Shown: positions 9,361 through 18,618 of the stretch, piece after piece
Layout: the number at the start of each line of letters is the position of its first letter
Position numbering within the stretch: position 1 is the first letter of the stretch
Assembly (NCBI RefSeq): GCF_014805825.1
Contig: NZ_CP061941.1
Span: 930,001 to 994,000 of the forward strand
Reading direction: 5' to 3'
Source of the DNA: Marinomonas algicola
GTDB lineage: Bacteria > Pseudomonadota > Gammaproteobacteria > Pseudomonadales > Marinomonadaceae
Length of the DNA stretch: 64,000 nt
Made by a program: the position numbers and the translations under genes
The notes under the pieces: model-generated
What the model was told of the DNA's origin: nothing
What the model saw: the letters and a program-made list of their open reading frames with translations, nothing else
The model's database searches: none

Positions 9361-10980
9361 TTAGTTATATTCCTGTAAAACCATTGCGGCTCCTTTCTCT
9401 GCAACCATCATTACCGGTGCGTTAATATTTCCAGACGTGATATTTGGAAAAATAGAGGCATCGATAACTCGTAAGCTTTTGATTCCATGAACTTTTAATT
9501 GGTGGTTCACCACATGCTGTTGAGGATTTGGTCCCATTGAACAGGTGCCACATAAATGATAAATAGAGCCTCCGTTTTCACGGTAATACTGCAACATGCT
9601 TTCCTCATCCGTGGCTCTATCGCCGGGTAACACTTCTTCTACAGTGATCTGCTTTAAAGCGGTGGTTTTAATGAACTGTCGGATGAGTTGACTGCCTTGA
9701 ATCGCTTCGTTTTGATCCTTTGCTGTCGACAAATAATTTGCTTGAATTAACGGCGCATCATTTGGATTTGCTGAAGCGATTTTTACCGACCCTTTGCTTG
9801 TTGGTCGACATGAGTTGAATGCCATCAAAAAGCCTGAGTAAGGCTCGGGTTCCAATTTTGCATTTGGATTATTGGGTATCTGATAGGACATCGGATTAAA
9901 GTAGAGCTGAATGTTTGGCTTTAACTCTTGTGTCGTACCCTTAAAAAAGCCCCCCGCTTGGTTTACGCTTAAGGAGAGTGGACCCTTACGATTGAATGCG
10001 TATTGAAGACCGGCTTTTAACTGACCAAATAATGAGCGAAATTCATCATTGAGTGTTTTGATATTCGATTTGTAGTAATAGCTGACACAATGATGGTCTT
10101 GTAAATTTTCACCAACGGCCGGTAAATCGTGCACTGGCTTAATGCCGTGTTGCTGTAATAGGCTTGGGTTGCCAATACCGGATAATTGCAATAATTTCGG
10201 CGTGCCAACCGCCCCACCACAGAGTAAGACTTCTTTTGTTGCCTGAAATTGGCGGTTTACTCCTTGAATATCGACGTCTACCGCTATTGCTTTCTGGCTT
10301 TGGTCGATGATGACTTTATTTACCTGGGCATCCGTTTTTATGGTTAGATTGGATCTATTTCTAGCGGGTTTCAAATAGGCGCTATTACTGGAGTCTCTTA
10401 CACCATCGCGGATATTGGCGTCATAGATGCCGGCACCGGAAAACTCTTCCCCATTAAAGTCGTCATTGATGGGCAAACTTAACTCTTTGGCCGCGTCTAA
10501 GAAGTGATCGCAAATAGGGTGAGCACCATGCTTCATCTGAGTAATGCCGATTGGACCCTTACTTGAATGGTATCGAGTATCGCCTATCGGGTGAGACTCT
10601 AATTTTTTAAAATAAGGAAGCAGGTCGTGATAGCCCCAGCCAGGGTTGCCTGCGGACTCCCAATCATTAAAATCATCGGGGTTGCCGCGGACGTAAATCA
10701 TGGCATTAATGGAGCCGGAACCACCGATCACCTTCCCCCTAGGTGCATACAAAGAACGGCCATTCATTTCGGCTTCTGGCTGGGTGTAATACATATAATT
10801 GTAGGTTGGGTTGTAGTAGGTTTTGGCAAAGCCGACAGGAACCTTTATCCAAGGGGATTTATCTTCCGGACCGGCTTCTAATAACAGTACGGAAAATTGC
10901 CCTGACTCGGAAAGTCTATTCGCTAAAATGCATCCAGCAGAACCAGCACCTACAATAATAAAGTCATATGTTGCAGTCAT
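9361..10980 (-). CDS. GMC family FAD oxidoreductase (choline dehydrogenase-like)
   Basis: FAD-dependent alcohol dehydrogenase/oxidase of 539 residues. The N-terminal dinucleotide fold DFIIVGAGSAGCILANRLSE is followed by the GMC signature GKVIGGSGSINAMIYVRG. Near the C-terminus HLCGTCSMG supplies the catalytic His and SGNINAP the second active-site residue. It most resembles the broad alkanol/choline dehydrogenase-like group (AlkJ, BetA) and would feed electrons to the respiratory chain. It lies 44 bases upstream of the BCCT transporter in the transcription direction, so the two are likely cotranscribed. An alcohol group on the imported compound is the likely substrate; which one cannot be told. 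Confidence 0.93.
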   Translation of the reverse strand: MTATYDFIIVGAGSAGCILANRLSESGQFSVLLLEAGPEDKSPWIKVPVGFAKTYYNPTYNYMYYTQPEAEMNGRSLYAPRGKVIGGSGSINAMIYVRGNPDDFNDWESAGNPGWGYHDLLPYFKKLESHPIGDTRYHSSKGPIGITQMKHGAHPICDHFLDAAKELSLPINDDFNGEEFSGAGIYDANIRDGVRDSSNSAYLKPARNRSNLTIKTDAQVNKVIIDQSQKAIAVDVDIQGVNRQFQATKEVLLCGGAVGTPKLLQLSGIGNPSLLQQHGIKPVHDLPAVGENLQDHHCVSYYYKSNIKTLNDEFRSLFGQLKAGLQYAFNRKGPLSLSVNQAGGFFKGTTQELKPNIQLYFNPMSYQIPNNPNAKLEPEPYSGFLMAFNSCRPTSKGSVKIASANPNDAPLIQANYLSTAKDQNEAIQGSQLIRQFIKTTALKQITVEEVLPGDRATDEESMLQYYRENGGSIYHLCGTCSMGPNPQQHVVNHQLKVHGIKSLRVIDASIFPNITSGNINAPVMMVAEKGAAMVLQEYN

Positions 10981-11033
10981 GTTATTGCCTACTCGGGTGG
11001 ACGACGTTATAGGTAGTTAAGAGAAATAACCTA

Positions 11034-12281
11034 TCAAATATCTTGTTCTGCATTAGGAGACCCTTTTCTTGCCCCAGATGTCTGAGCTTGAGTATCGTAA
11101 GGCTCAGGGTCCATTGACAAATGCAAGCGTTTACCGCAATAAGGTGAATTTGCCTTGACCACTTTCATATTGAGTTCAATGCCTAAGCCCGGTTTCGATG
11201 ATGGAATAATGTAGCCATTTCGCCATTCAATTTTTTCTTCTAATACTTCCGCATGGAATCCATCCCAAGTACCAATACTTTCTTGGATTAAGAAGTTTGG
11301 CGTTGCCGTTGCTAATTGAATACTCGCAGCGGCACCAACAGGACCGTTATAAAGATGGGGTGCAATTTGAACATAATGCGCTTCCGCCATAGCGGCGATT
11401 TTTTTCGCCTCTAAAATGCCACCCACACGCCCTAAGTTCATTTGCAGAATGGAGGCACCATCATTCATTAATAAATCATGAAATTCGTACTTACTGGTGA
11501 GCCGTTCTCCTGTTGCGATTGGAATACTGGTTTGGCGAGCCACTTTTGCCATGGCTTGACTGTTGCCTGGTGGAATAGGCTCTTCAAACCATAATGGGTC
11601 ATAGGGCTCCAGTTGTTTAGCGAGGCGAATGGCCCCGGCCGGTGTCATTTGTCCATGAGTACCGAATAAGAGATCGCAGCGAGTGCCAACGGCTTGACGA
11701 ATTTCACGACAAAAAGCGACACTTTTTTCTATATCGGTAAGGGATAACTGATGACCTGAATAGGCGGTATAAGGCCCTGCAGGATCAAATTTTAGAGCCG
11801 TAAACCCCATCTCCATATTTTTGACGGCACATTTTATGGCGAGATCTAAATTATCGTAATCGTAGTGGCCATTTTCATCTTCAGGATAAAGGTAGGTATA
11901 AGTACGAAGTTTCTCGTTAACTTTACCACCAATTAATTCATACACGGGTTTACCTGCTGCTTTACCAATGATGTCCCAACAAGCCATTTCCAAACCGCTG
12001 ATAATTCCCATCATGGTAAGGTCTGGCCGCTGCGTAAAACCACTGGAATAAGCCTGACGGAAAAAGCGCTCAATGTGGTGAGGATCATGACCGTCTAAAT
12101 AGGTATTAAAAACATCTTCAATCGCCGCAACCATCACATTAGGATGAAATGTTGCGGCATATATCTCTCCCACTCCTTCTATTCCACACTGGGTACGCAC
12201 TTGCACAAAAATCCAATACATTCCTCCGACATGGGGGGGAGGTGTTGCCACAACATGAGTTTCACAAGATACAATCTTCAT
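11034..12281 (-). CDS. Enolase-superfamily sugar-acid dehydratase (mandelate racemase subgroup)
   Basis: Enzyme of 415 residues with an N-terminal capping domain and a C-terminal TIM barrel. Candidate catalytic and metal-binding positions are visible: Lys in FTALKFDPAG, Asp in DLLFGTHGQ, Glu in WFEEP, Glu in IATGERL, and His in APHLYNGP. The layout (IATGERL followed by KYEF, then APH.YNGP and a late PGLG) is close to galactonate dehydratase (DgoD) and related acid-sugar dehydratases, not to enolase or o-succinylbenzoate synthase. It abstracts a proton alpha to a carboxylate, giving dehydration or epimerisation. It is expressed with the GMC oxidoreductase 53 bases downstream. The real substrate is open; a hydroxy acid or betaine-like acid is possible. 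Confidence 0.88.
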   Translation of the reverse strand: MKIVSCETHVVATPPPHVGGMYWIFVQVRTQCGIEGVGEIYAATFHPNVMVAAIEDVFNTYLDGHDPHHIERFFRQAYSSGFTQRPDLTMMGIISGLEMACWDIIGKAAGKPVYELIGGKVNEKLRTYTYLYPEDENGHYDYDNLDLAIKCAVKNMEMGFTALKFDPAGPYTAYSGHQLSLTDIEKSVAFCREIRQAVGTRCDLLFGTHGQMTPAGAIRLAKQLEPYDPLWFEEPIPPGNSQAMAKVARQTSIPIATGERLTSKYEFHDLLMNDGASILQMNLGRVGGILEAKKIAAMAEAHYVQIAPHLYNGPVGAAASIQLATATPNFLIQESIGTWDGFHAEVLEEKIEWRNGYIIPSSKPGLGIELNMKVVKANSPYCGKRLHLSMDPEPYDTQAQTSGARKGSPNAEQDI

Positions 12282-12313
12282 TATTTTACTCTCTGAAAAG
12301 TGATTAATCAGGA

Positions 12314-12368
12314 AAAATTACACACACTCTCTGTAGCGGAATGGACCACAGGAGACAGAGAGAGGTGT
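12314..12368 (-). terminator. Probable hairpin terminator after the AldA-like gene
   Basis: On the minus strand a stem made from ACAC and CTCTCTGT paired with ACAGAGAG and GTGT is followed by ATTTTT. It lies in the 99-base gap between the aldehyde dehydrogenase and the dehydratase, and would attenuate rather than separate the two genes. Confidence 0.45.
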
Positions 12369-12380
12369 TTCTATAGCGTA

Positions 12381-13805
12381 TTAGTAATTCAGAACGACTA
12401 GTCGAGTTTGAGTGAATTCCAACATGCCATGTTTACCGTCATCTCCCCCTAATCCAGAGCGTTTCCAACCTGCGTGATAACCTTGATAAGGGTCGGCTGG
12501 AGTGCGGTTAATGTATATTTCACCGGCTTCGATGTTGTTCGCTACTTTCATCGCTGTACGGTAGTTTTCTGTGTAGATGACAGACGCTAATCCAAATTGG
12601 TGATCATTCGCGAGCTCAAGGGCTTCATCGCTGGTTTTATAAGGTAATACAGGCAGCACAGGGCCAAAGATTTCTTCTTGGACAATCTCCATATCCTGAC
12701 GACAGTGAGTCAACAAGGTTGGCGGATAAAAATGCCCTGTTCCATCGGGGATGTAGCCTCCAGTTTCAAGTTTTGCGCCATCATCAATGGCCCGTGCTAC
12801 CATTTGATGAATGTTGATACGGGCACTTTCATTAATTAAAGGCCCCATCATGTGAGGATTTTGAGATCGATTGCCGAATTCTTTGGCTTTAAATTCTGCT
12901 TTTAGTAATGAAATAAATTCGTCATAGACGGACTCTTGGACATAAACCCGTTCTACTGCGGTGCAAAGTTGCCCACAATGAGTCGTTTTGGAGGCCACAA
13001 TTTCTTTTGCGGCTTTAACCAGATCGGCATCGGCTTCAACGATAGCTGGCGTTTTCCCTCCTAACTCTAGGGATGACTTAGCGATATTGACTTGAGAATA
13101 TTCTAAGACTTTACGACCTGCCCCAACACTGCCCGTTAGGGTAATCATGCCGACATTTGGATGAGTACAAACCATCTCAGCCGTAGCGTGAGACATGGTT
13201 AAAATATTAACGACGCCTTCTGGAAAACCCGCCAATTGTACTGCTTTGGCAATTTCAAATGCTGAGGAAGGGGTGTTATTACTTGGCCGTACGATCACGC
13301 TGTTTCCTGTAATTAAGGCCGGCGCTATTTTGCGTAGTAGAGTATAAACAGGAAAGTTAAAAGGGATTAAACAGGCAACGACACCGATGGGTTCTCTTTG
13401 CAACAACAGATTTTCAGATGGGGTATCGCTTGGGATGATCTCGCCTTCGATACGTCGAGCCCACTCGGCATGATAACGGGTAATATCGCCAGCATATATC
13501 GCTTCGTTGGTTGCATCTTCAAGGCTTTTTCCGGACTCATCCGCCAGCGCTTTACCTATATTCGGGCTCAGAGACGTTAATGCATCGGCTAATTTATGTA
13601 AATATTGTGCCCGATCCACACTGGTTAATTTACGCCATTTTTTTTGCGCTGTGGTAGCGCTATTAATTGCTCGTAATACATCATCTTCGGTTGCCGCTTG
13701 GGCATTGGCAATAGGCTCTTCTGTTGCTGGATTATATACAGCAATTAATTCGGCTTTCTCAGAATGGAAGAACTGGTTGTTTATAAAGTTTGTGTCACTG
13801 CGCAT
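12381..13805 (-). CDS. Aldehyde dehydrogenase, lactaldehyde dehydrogenase (AldA)-like
   Basis: NAD-dependent aldehyde dehydrogenase of about 474 residues. LELGGKTPA carries the general-base Glu and THCGQLCTAVERVYV the catalytic Cys. The C-terminal YQGYHAGWKRSGLGGDDGKH is the form found in E. coli AldA (lactaldehyde/glycolaldehyde dehydrogenase) rather than in betaine aldehyde dehydrogenase. The frame extends four codons upstream to 13817, but GGAG six bases before ATG 13805 decides the start. It is the first gene of the leftward catabolic arm, so its promoter lies in the 443-base AT-rich gap shared with the divergent lyase gene. Confidence 0.93.
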   Translation of the reverse strand: MRSDTNFINNQFFHSEKAELIAVYNPATEEPIANAQAATEDDVLRAINSATTAQKKWRKLTSVDRAQYLHKLADALTSLSPNIGKALADESGKSLEDATNEAIYAGDITRYHAEWARRIEGEIIPSDTPSENLLLQREPIGVVACLIPFNFPVYTLLRKIAPALITGNSVIVRPSNNTPSSAFEIAKAVQLAGFPEGVVNILTMSHATAEMVCTHPNVGMITLTGSVGAGRKVLEYSQVNIAKSSLELGGKTPAIVEADADLVKAAKEIVASKTTHCGQLCTAVERVYVQESVYDEFISLLKAEFKAKEFGNRSQNPHMMGPLINESARINIHQMVARAIDDGAKLETGGYIPDGTGHFYPPTLLTHCRQDMEIVQEEIFGPVLPVLPYKTSDEALELANDHQFGLASVIYTENYRTAMKVANNIEAGEIYINRTPADPYQGYHAGWKRSGLGGDDGKHGMLEFTQTRLVVLNY

Positions 13806-14249
13806 GCTGTTCTCCAAGTATATTTTTTTATAGATAGTAAGGATGAGATGCCAAGAGTGTCAAATTTTATTTCATATACAAAATTAATATTTCATATATA
13901 AAAATATTTATATAATATTATGATTTTTAAAGATTTTATTGTTTTGTTTTTGTGTTTTTTTCAGTGGCTATAAAAGTAAATTATTGTTATTACGTGGTTT
14001 TTTTCTGATGTAAAACTCAACAAATTTTAATGAATAAATTTATCACTTAAAGTTCCAGTGATTTTATAATAATTATTCTCTGTAATTTTTATATATGGAA
14101 TGAGTGGTTGAATTGACCTTGTGGAAGTGGCTTTCTACTGGAAGGTGTGAGTTTTCCTACTCTGAGTATGTAAAAAGATCGTTTGTATAATATTACGACT
14201 TTGCTTTCTATTCTTTATTCCATCATTGCTTATAAAAATAGAGCTCGAT
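13806..14249. promoter_or_regulatory. Divergent AT-rich promoter region between the two catabolic arms
   Basis: This 444-base gap is very AT-rich and contains no supported gene. It must hold the promoters of the leftward AldA-like gene and the rightward lyase. Two direct copies of TTTCATATAYAAAA lie at 13870-13883 and 13890-13903, exactly 20 bases (two helical turns) apart, next to the AldA-like gene. TATATGGAA is found at 14092-14100 on the lyase side. Related TTTCATATA and ATGTGGAA elements occur in front of the iclR gene at 18498-18537, so these may be binding sites for the IclR regulator. No confident -35/-10 pair is claimed. Confidence 0.5.
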
Positions 14250-15599
14250 ATGCGGATAGAAACAGATTTAATAGGTGACGTGCAAATTCCTTTAACGTCA
14301 CCGTTTGGCGCACAAACACAAAGAGCCATAGACCTTTACCCATTGACAGGTGGTAAAGCGTTGAGTGCTTATCCTGATTTAGTACTGAGTTTACTGAAAG
14401 TGAAGAAAGCGGCGTTGCTCACGAATATGGAGATAGGTGAAATTGAAAGTGAACATGGCCAAGCCATGCTGTCGACAATAGATAACCTGATTATGACGTT
14501 ACCGAATGTGATAACGCGGTATTTTCCCATTCATGCTTACCATGGTGGTGGGGGAATATCGACGAATATGAACTTAAATGAGGTGATTGCGAATCTTGCG
14601 AATCGAGAGCATTATCGCCAAGACTTTGGTTGTTACGAACCTTTGCACCCCAATAATCATGTAAACCTAAATCATTCTACCAGTGATGCGCTCAATACAG
14701 CTTGCAATCTAGCGATTCAAGACGCTTGGGGTCGATTACAAGGAGGTATTCAAACGCTGGAGTTGGGGTTTGAGGAGCAGGCAAACCAATGGCGACACAT
14801 AAAAAAAATATCTCGAACTTGTTTACAAGATGCGGTGGCGATCAGCTTTGGCGATCTATTTGATGGTTATAATACCAGCATAAAACGCAGTCATACTCGC
14901 CTTAAGCAGGATGTGGAAAGCTTTTATTTGGTGAATATGGGAGGCAGTATCATTGGTAGACCAGGAGATTGCAGCCGTCGTTTTTTTGATTCGATTATAT
15001 TTCATTTACGTCAAGTCACAGGTAATAAGTTTATCAATCGAACCGATGACTTGATTGACAGTTCTCAAAATCATGATGATATGGTGCGTTTTGCCAGTAA
15101 CTTAGATCAGTTTGCTCTTGGTTTAATCAAGATAGCGAAGGATTTAAGGTTAATGGCCTCTGGACCCCAAACGGGTTTTGGGGAAATTAGTTTACCAGCG
15201 GTGCAGCAAGGTTCTTCTGCTATGCCAGGAAAAATCAACCCAACGATTCCTGAATACTTAATTCAATCCTGTATGCAGGTTTCCGGTTATTGCCACACAG
15301 TGCGTATGACACATTCGCATGGCGAGCTAGATTACACGCCATGGCAATCCGTAGTGATTACAAACTTATTGGACGCAATGGATGCATTAGGGACGGCTAT
15401 CCAGGTGTTTACTCAGTATTGTGTTGCTGGCATTCAACCGAATGAAGCGCGTAACGCTCAGAATCTAGAGACGATTATTCCAACTATGGTGTCCATTATG
15501 CAATCAAAAGGCTACACCTACGCAACATCACTTTACAAGGACTGCCAGGGTGACCTGAACCGGATACGCCAACATATTCAAGATGGCGATGCGCTCTAG
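14250..15599 (+). CDS. Aspartase/fumarase superfamily lyase
   Basis: Lyase of about 449 residues. The superfamily signature loop is intact as GSSAMPGKINPTIPE, containing the catalytic Ser, and the other conserved regions are present: GGGGISTNMNLNEVIAN, LNHSTSDALNTA and RTCLQDAVAISFGD. Overall spacing is closest to aspartate ammonia-lyase, but residues around the substrate pocket differ (LNHSTSDA instead of KCQSTNDA), so another amino-acid-like or hydroxy-acid adduct may be the substrate. These enzymes eliminate an amine or water to give fumarate or an analogue. The frame is open from TTG 14226; ATG 14250 is preferred. It is the first gene of the rightward arm and ends in a strong terminator. 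Confidence 0.85.
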   Translation: MRIETDLIGDVQIPLTSPFGAQTQRAIDLYPLTGGKALSAYPDLVLSLLKVKKAALLTNMEIGEIESEHGQAMLSTIDNLIMTLPNVITRYFPIHAYHGGGGISTNMNLNEVIANLANREHYRQDFGCYEPLHPNNHVNLNHSTSDALNTACNLAIQDAWGRLQGGIQTLELGFEEQANQWRHIKKISRTCLQDAVAISFGDLFDGYNTSIKRSHTRLKQDVESFYLVNMGGSIIGRPGDCSRRFFDSIIFHLRQVTGNKFINRTDDLIDSSQNHDDMVRFASNLDQFALGLIKIAKDLRLMASGPQTGFGEISLPAVQQGSSAMPGKINPTIPEYLIQSCMQVSGYCHTVRMTHSHGELDYTPWQSVVITNLLDAMDALGTAIQVFTQYCVAGIQPNEARNAQNLETIIPTMVSIMQSKGYTYATSLYKDCQGDLNRIRQHIQDGDAL

Positions 15600-15640
15600 A
15601 AGGTAAGATACCGTTTCGCACAGCTCGATTGCCTTTTTTC

Positions 15641-15679
15641 AGCACACGCCATGAGTTTTTGGTCATGGCGTGTGCTTTT
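15641..15679 (+). terminator. Strong intrinsic terminator after the lyase gene
   Basis: A perfect 14-bp stem, AGCACACGCCATGA (15641-15654) with TCATGGCGTGTGCT (15663-15676), has an 8-base loop and is followed by TTT. It separates the lyase transcript from the downstream aldehyde dehydrogenase. Confidence 0.9.
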
Positions 15680-15781
15680 ATCTCGATTGTCAAATGACAG
15701 CCGCATTCCTAATATCCTCATCGAATCGGTTGTACGAATCCTAGTACGGCCACTATTTACTTAAAAATAAGAGAGTTTACG

Positions 15782-17287
15782 ATGATAAAATCGACTGCTG
15801 CTCCGTTAGAGTGGGCTAGAAAATGGCTTACCACGCCTAAAAAACAATATATGAATGGTCAATGGATCGACGGTAACTCGAAAGATAAATGGAGTGTAAA
15901 AGATCCCTCTAACGGCGATCTTTTATGCCATTTTAATATGGCTGATACAGATCAAGTTGAGCAAATGGCGCAGCAGGCTCACCAAACTCATGATGAACAA
16001 GTATGGGCAAAATCAAATCGTGAGAGTCGGGCAAAATTACTGCGTGATATTGCGACATTAATACGAGCGAATGTTGAAAAATTAGCCGTATTGGAAAGTC
16101 TTGCAAATGGTAAGTTGTACAGTGAGTCCTTAGAGGGCGATATCCCAACTTGTGCTGATATTTTTGATTATTATGCGGGTTGGGTCGATAAATTTTATGG
16201 GGAAACCTGCCCTGTTGAAGAAGGTTACTTAAATTACACAACCAAAGAGCCTGTAGGTGTGTGTGGTTTAATTGCGCCTTGGAATTTTCCGCTTTATCAA
16301 GCCAGTTTGAAGATTGCTCCCGCTTTAGCGATGGGCAATACGGTTATTATCAAACCGTCAGAATATACACCCCTGACGGCGATCTATTTAATGGAATTGA
16401 TTGACCAAGAGTTATCGGTACCAAAAGGCGTCATCAATTTGCTGTTAACCAGTGGTCAAGCCGCCAATCAGTTAACCTTAAGTCACCATGTGCATAAAAT
16501 TTCTTTTACAGGCAGTACTGGGGTTGGTCAGAAAATTGTTCAAAACTCAGGTATGTCCAATCTGAAATCAGCCACTTTGGAATTAGGCGGAAAATCGCCT
16601 TGTCTCTTTTTTGAAGACACTCCGAACTTAGACAGTGCCATTGATCGTGCCTTTGATGTGATGTTTTCCCATAAAGGTGAGAAATGTTCTGAGCCAACCC
16701 GTTTTCTAATTCATGAAAGCATATATGACTACGTGTTGAACGCCTTGATTGAAAAAGCCAATGGCGTGAAGTGCGGCAACCCTTTTGAGCCCGATGCACA
16801 ACAGGGCCCGCAATGTAATGAAATGCAGTTTAACAAGATCATGAACTATATCGAAATTGGTAAACAAGAAGCCGAGTTGGTGGCCGGTGGCTATGCGGAT
16901 ACAGAAGGCGATAACGCCCAAGGATTTTATATTCGCCCAACCATTTTTTCTAATGTGTCTCCCTCTTGTCGTATTGCTCAAGAAGAAATTTTTGGTCCAA
17001 TTCTTTGCTGTACCCCATTTTCCACAACAGAAGACGCCGTGACCATGGCAAACGATACGGCTTTTGGTTTAGCAGCCGGTATCTATACCAGTGATGTGTC
17101 TCGCGCTCATAAAGTGGCAGAGCAAATTGACGCAGGGATGCTGTTTATTAATCGCTACGGTTGTTATGGATTAAGCAGTCCATTTGGTGGTTTTAAACAA
17201 AGTGGTTGGGGGAAAGAGATGGCGATTCACTCGTTGTCTTCTTACACAAAAAGTAAATCTATTTGGGTTTACTACGGCGATCAATGA
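15782..17287 (+). CDS. NAD(P)-dependent aldehyde dehydrogenase (betaine-aldehyde type)
   Basis: Aldehyde dehydrogenase of 501 residues. The active-site Glu is in LELGGKSPC and the nucleophilic Cys in SHKGEKCSEPTRF. PWNFPLYQASLKIAPALAMG and the C-terminal SPFGGFKQSGWGKE are typical of the betaine aldehyde/aminoaldehyde dehydrogenase class, distinct from the AldA-like enzyme at 12381-13805. GAGAG upstream of ATG 15782 is a suitable ribosome binding site. The aldo/keto reductase gene follows after 62 bases, probably on the same transcript. Together they would oxidise and reduce carbonyl intermediates of the same pathway. The substrate aldehyde is unknown. Confidence 0.93.
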   Translation: MIKSTAAPLEWARKWLTTPKKQYMNGQWIDGNSKDKWSVKDPSNGDLLCHFNMADTDQVEQMAQQAHQTHDEQVWAKSNRESRAKLLRDIATLIRANVEKLAVLESLANGKLYSESLEGDIPTCADIFDYYAGWVDKFYGETCPVEEGYLNYTTKEPVGVCGLIAPWNFPLYQASLKIAPALAMGNTVIIKPSEYTPLTAIYLMELIDQELSVPKGVINLLLTSGQAANQLTLSHHVHKISFTGSTGVGQKIVQNSGMSNLKSATLELGGKSPCLFFEDTPNLDSAIDRAFDVMFSHKGEKCSEPTRFLIHESIYDYVLNALIEKANGVKCGNPFEPDAQQGPQCNEMQFNKIMNYIEIGKQEAELVAGGYADTEGDNAQGFYIRPTIFSNVSPSCRIAQEEIFGPILCCTPFSTTEDAVTMANDTAFGLAAGIYTSDVSRAHKVAEQIDAGMLFINRYGCYGLSSPFGGFKQSGWGKEMAIHSLSSYTKSKSIWVYYGDQ

Positions 17288-17349
17288 TCGATTTTTTAGC
17301 TGTGACCTCTGCAGTAGCGGGTCAAAAAAAATAAAAAGTGAGCGTTATT

Positions 17350-18381
17350 ATGCAATATGTTCAATTAGGTCAGTCTGGATTAAAAGTATCGCGTTTGTGT
17401 CTCGGCACCATGAATATGGGTTCAAAGGAATGGAAACCTTGGATTTTTGATGAAAAAGAGAGCGAACCTATTATTTGCCATGCGTTAGATAATGGCGTTA
17501 ATTTTATCGACCTTGCCGACTTCTATTCACAAGGTGCAGGTGAACAGGTGGTGTGTAATGTACTTAATCGAGTCGCGCGTCGTGATGATTTAGTTATTAC
17601 CACAAAAGTGGGCTATTCGATGGGAGCAGATATTAATGCATCAGGTCACTCTCGAAAGCATATATTTAATTCTATTGATGCGTCTTTGAAACGTATGGGA
17701 ACCGATTATGTGGATATTTATATGTTGCATTATTTCGATACCCAAACGCCGATTGAAGAGACTATGATGGCGCTGAATGACATAGTGCGTTCTGGCAAAG
17801 CCCGTTATATCGGTGTATCCACTATGAACACCTGGCAGTTAGCTAAAATTTTACAAGTATGTGAACGTCATGGCTTGGTTAAACCAATCAATATGCAGTT
17901 ACAATTGAATTGTGCGTATCGAGAAGAAGAGCGAGAAATGATCCCTTACTGTGTTGATCAAGGTATAGGTGTCTCTGTTTTTAGTCCTCTGGCTCGAGGC
18001 GTATTGACGAATGATCTCAACTCAACACGTAATAAAACGGATTTTTTTACGGCTGAGATGTATAGCGATCAAACTTCTATTGATATTGCTCATTCTGTTG
18101 CTAAAGTGGCGCAGCTTAGAGGGTGTGCTCCAGCTCAAGTGGCTCAAGCATGGGTTCTTAATCAATCTCATGTATCTTCCATGCTAGTGGGAGCAGACAC
18201 AAAAGATCAGTTTGATAGTGCCCTTAGTGCTCTTAATATGACCTTAAGTGACAGTGAAATTTATGAAATAGAGCGCAACTACACGCCTTGTGATTTAATT
18301 AATGATTACACCGCAGGAAAGCGTATACCTCGAAGTGCAAGACCGACGCAAGAGTTTGGTATGCTGGAAAGCGTGGGCTAG
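17350..18381 (+). CDS. Aldo/keto reductase
   Basis: NADPH-dependent oxidoreductase with a TIM barrel, 343 residues from ATG 17350. The catalytic tetrad is visible: Asp and Tyr in FIDLADFYSQGAGEQ, Lys in VITTKVGY and His in YMLHYFD. An in-frame GTG at 17338 exists; the ATG is preferred because GTGAG then lies at ribosome-binding distance. The N-terminus VQLGQSGLKVSRLCLGTMNMG is that of the YajO/Tas-like aldo/keto reductases. It forms an operon with the aldehyde dehydrogenase and ends in an intrinsic terminator. Its substrate is not known. Confidence 0.92.
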   Translation: MQYVQLGQSGLKVSRLCLGTMNMGSKEWKPWIFDEKESEPIICHALDNGVNFIDLADFYSQGAGEQVVCNVLNRVARRDDLVITTKVGYSMGADINASGHSRKHIFNSIDASLKRMGTDYVDIYMLHYFDTQTPIEETMMALNDIVRSGKARYIGVSTMNTWQLAKILQVCERHGLVKPINMQLQLNCAYREEEREMIPYCVDQGIGVSVFSPLARGVLTNDLNSTRNKTDFFTAEMYSDQTSIDIAHSVAKVAQLRGCAPAQVAQAWVLNQSHVSSMLVGADTKDQFDSALSALNMTLSDSEIYEIERNYTPCDLINDYTAGKRIPRSARPTQEFGMLESVG

Positions 18382-18415
18382 TCTCTTACTGGGTCGTATT
18401 GAGTGTGATAAAAAT

Positions 18416-18440
18416 CCTCGCCTTTCGCGGGGTTTTTTTT
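18416..18440 (+). terminator. Intrinsic terminator after the aldo/keto reductase
   Basis: CCTCGC (18416-18421) pairs with GCGGGG (18427-18432), with one wobble, a 5-base loop and eight T directly after. This is a classical Rho-independent terminator. Confidence 0.9.
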
Positions 18441-18497
18441 GTGCCTTGATTCAAAGAGGTTTGTTTTTACGGCTTTAAGAGTCTAATATCCATCAAT

Positions 18498-18537
18498 AAA
18501 TTCCTTATGTGGAATGATTTTTTCATATAAGGAATTT
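18498..18537. promoter_or_regulatory. Inverted repeat in front of iclR, candidate operator
   Basis: AAATTCCTTAT (18498-18508) and ATAAGGAATTT (18527-18537) are perfect 11-base inverted repeats separated by 18 bases. Inside, ATTCC and GGAAT (18500-18515) form a second small palindrome around TTATGT. IclR-family proteins usually bind such palindromes near their own promoter, so autoregulation is likely but inferred. Confidence 0.55.
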
Positions 18538-18618
18538 CGTTCGTATGAATTCTAGTGACTTAAATGTAGTTCAAGATACCAACAATAAAATAATCGAGTG
18601 TCCTTAAAAAGTATTGAA

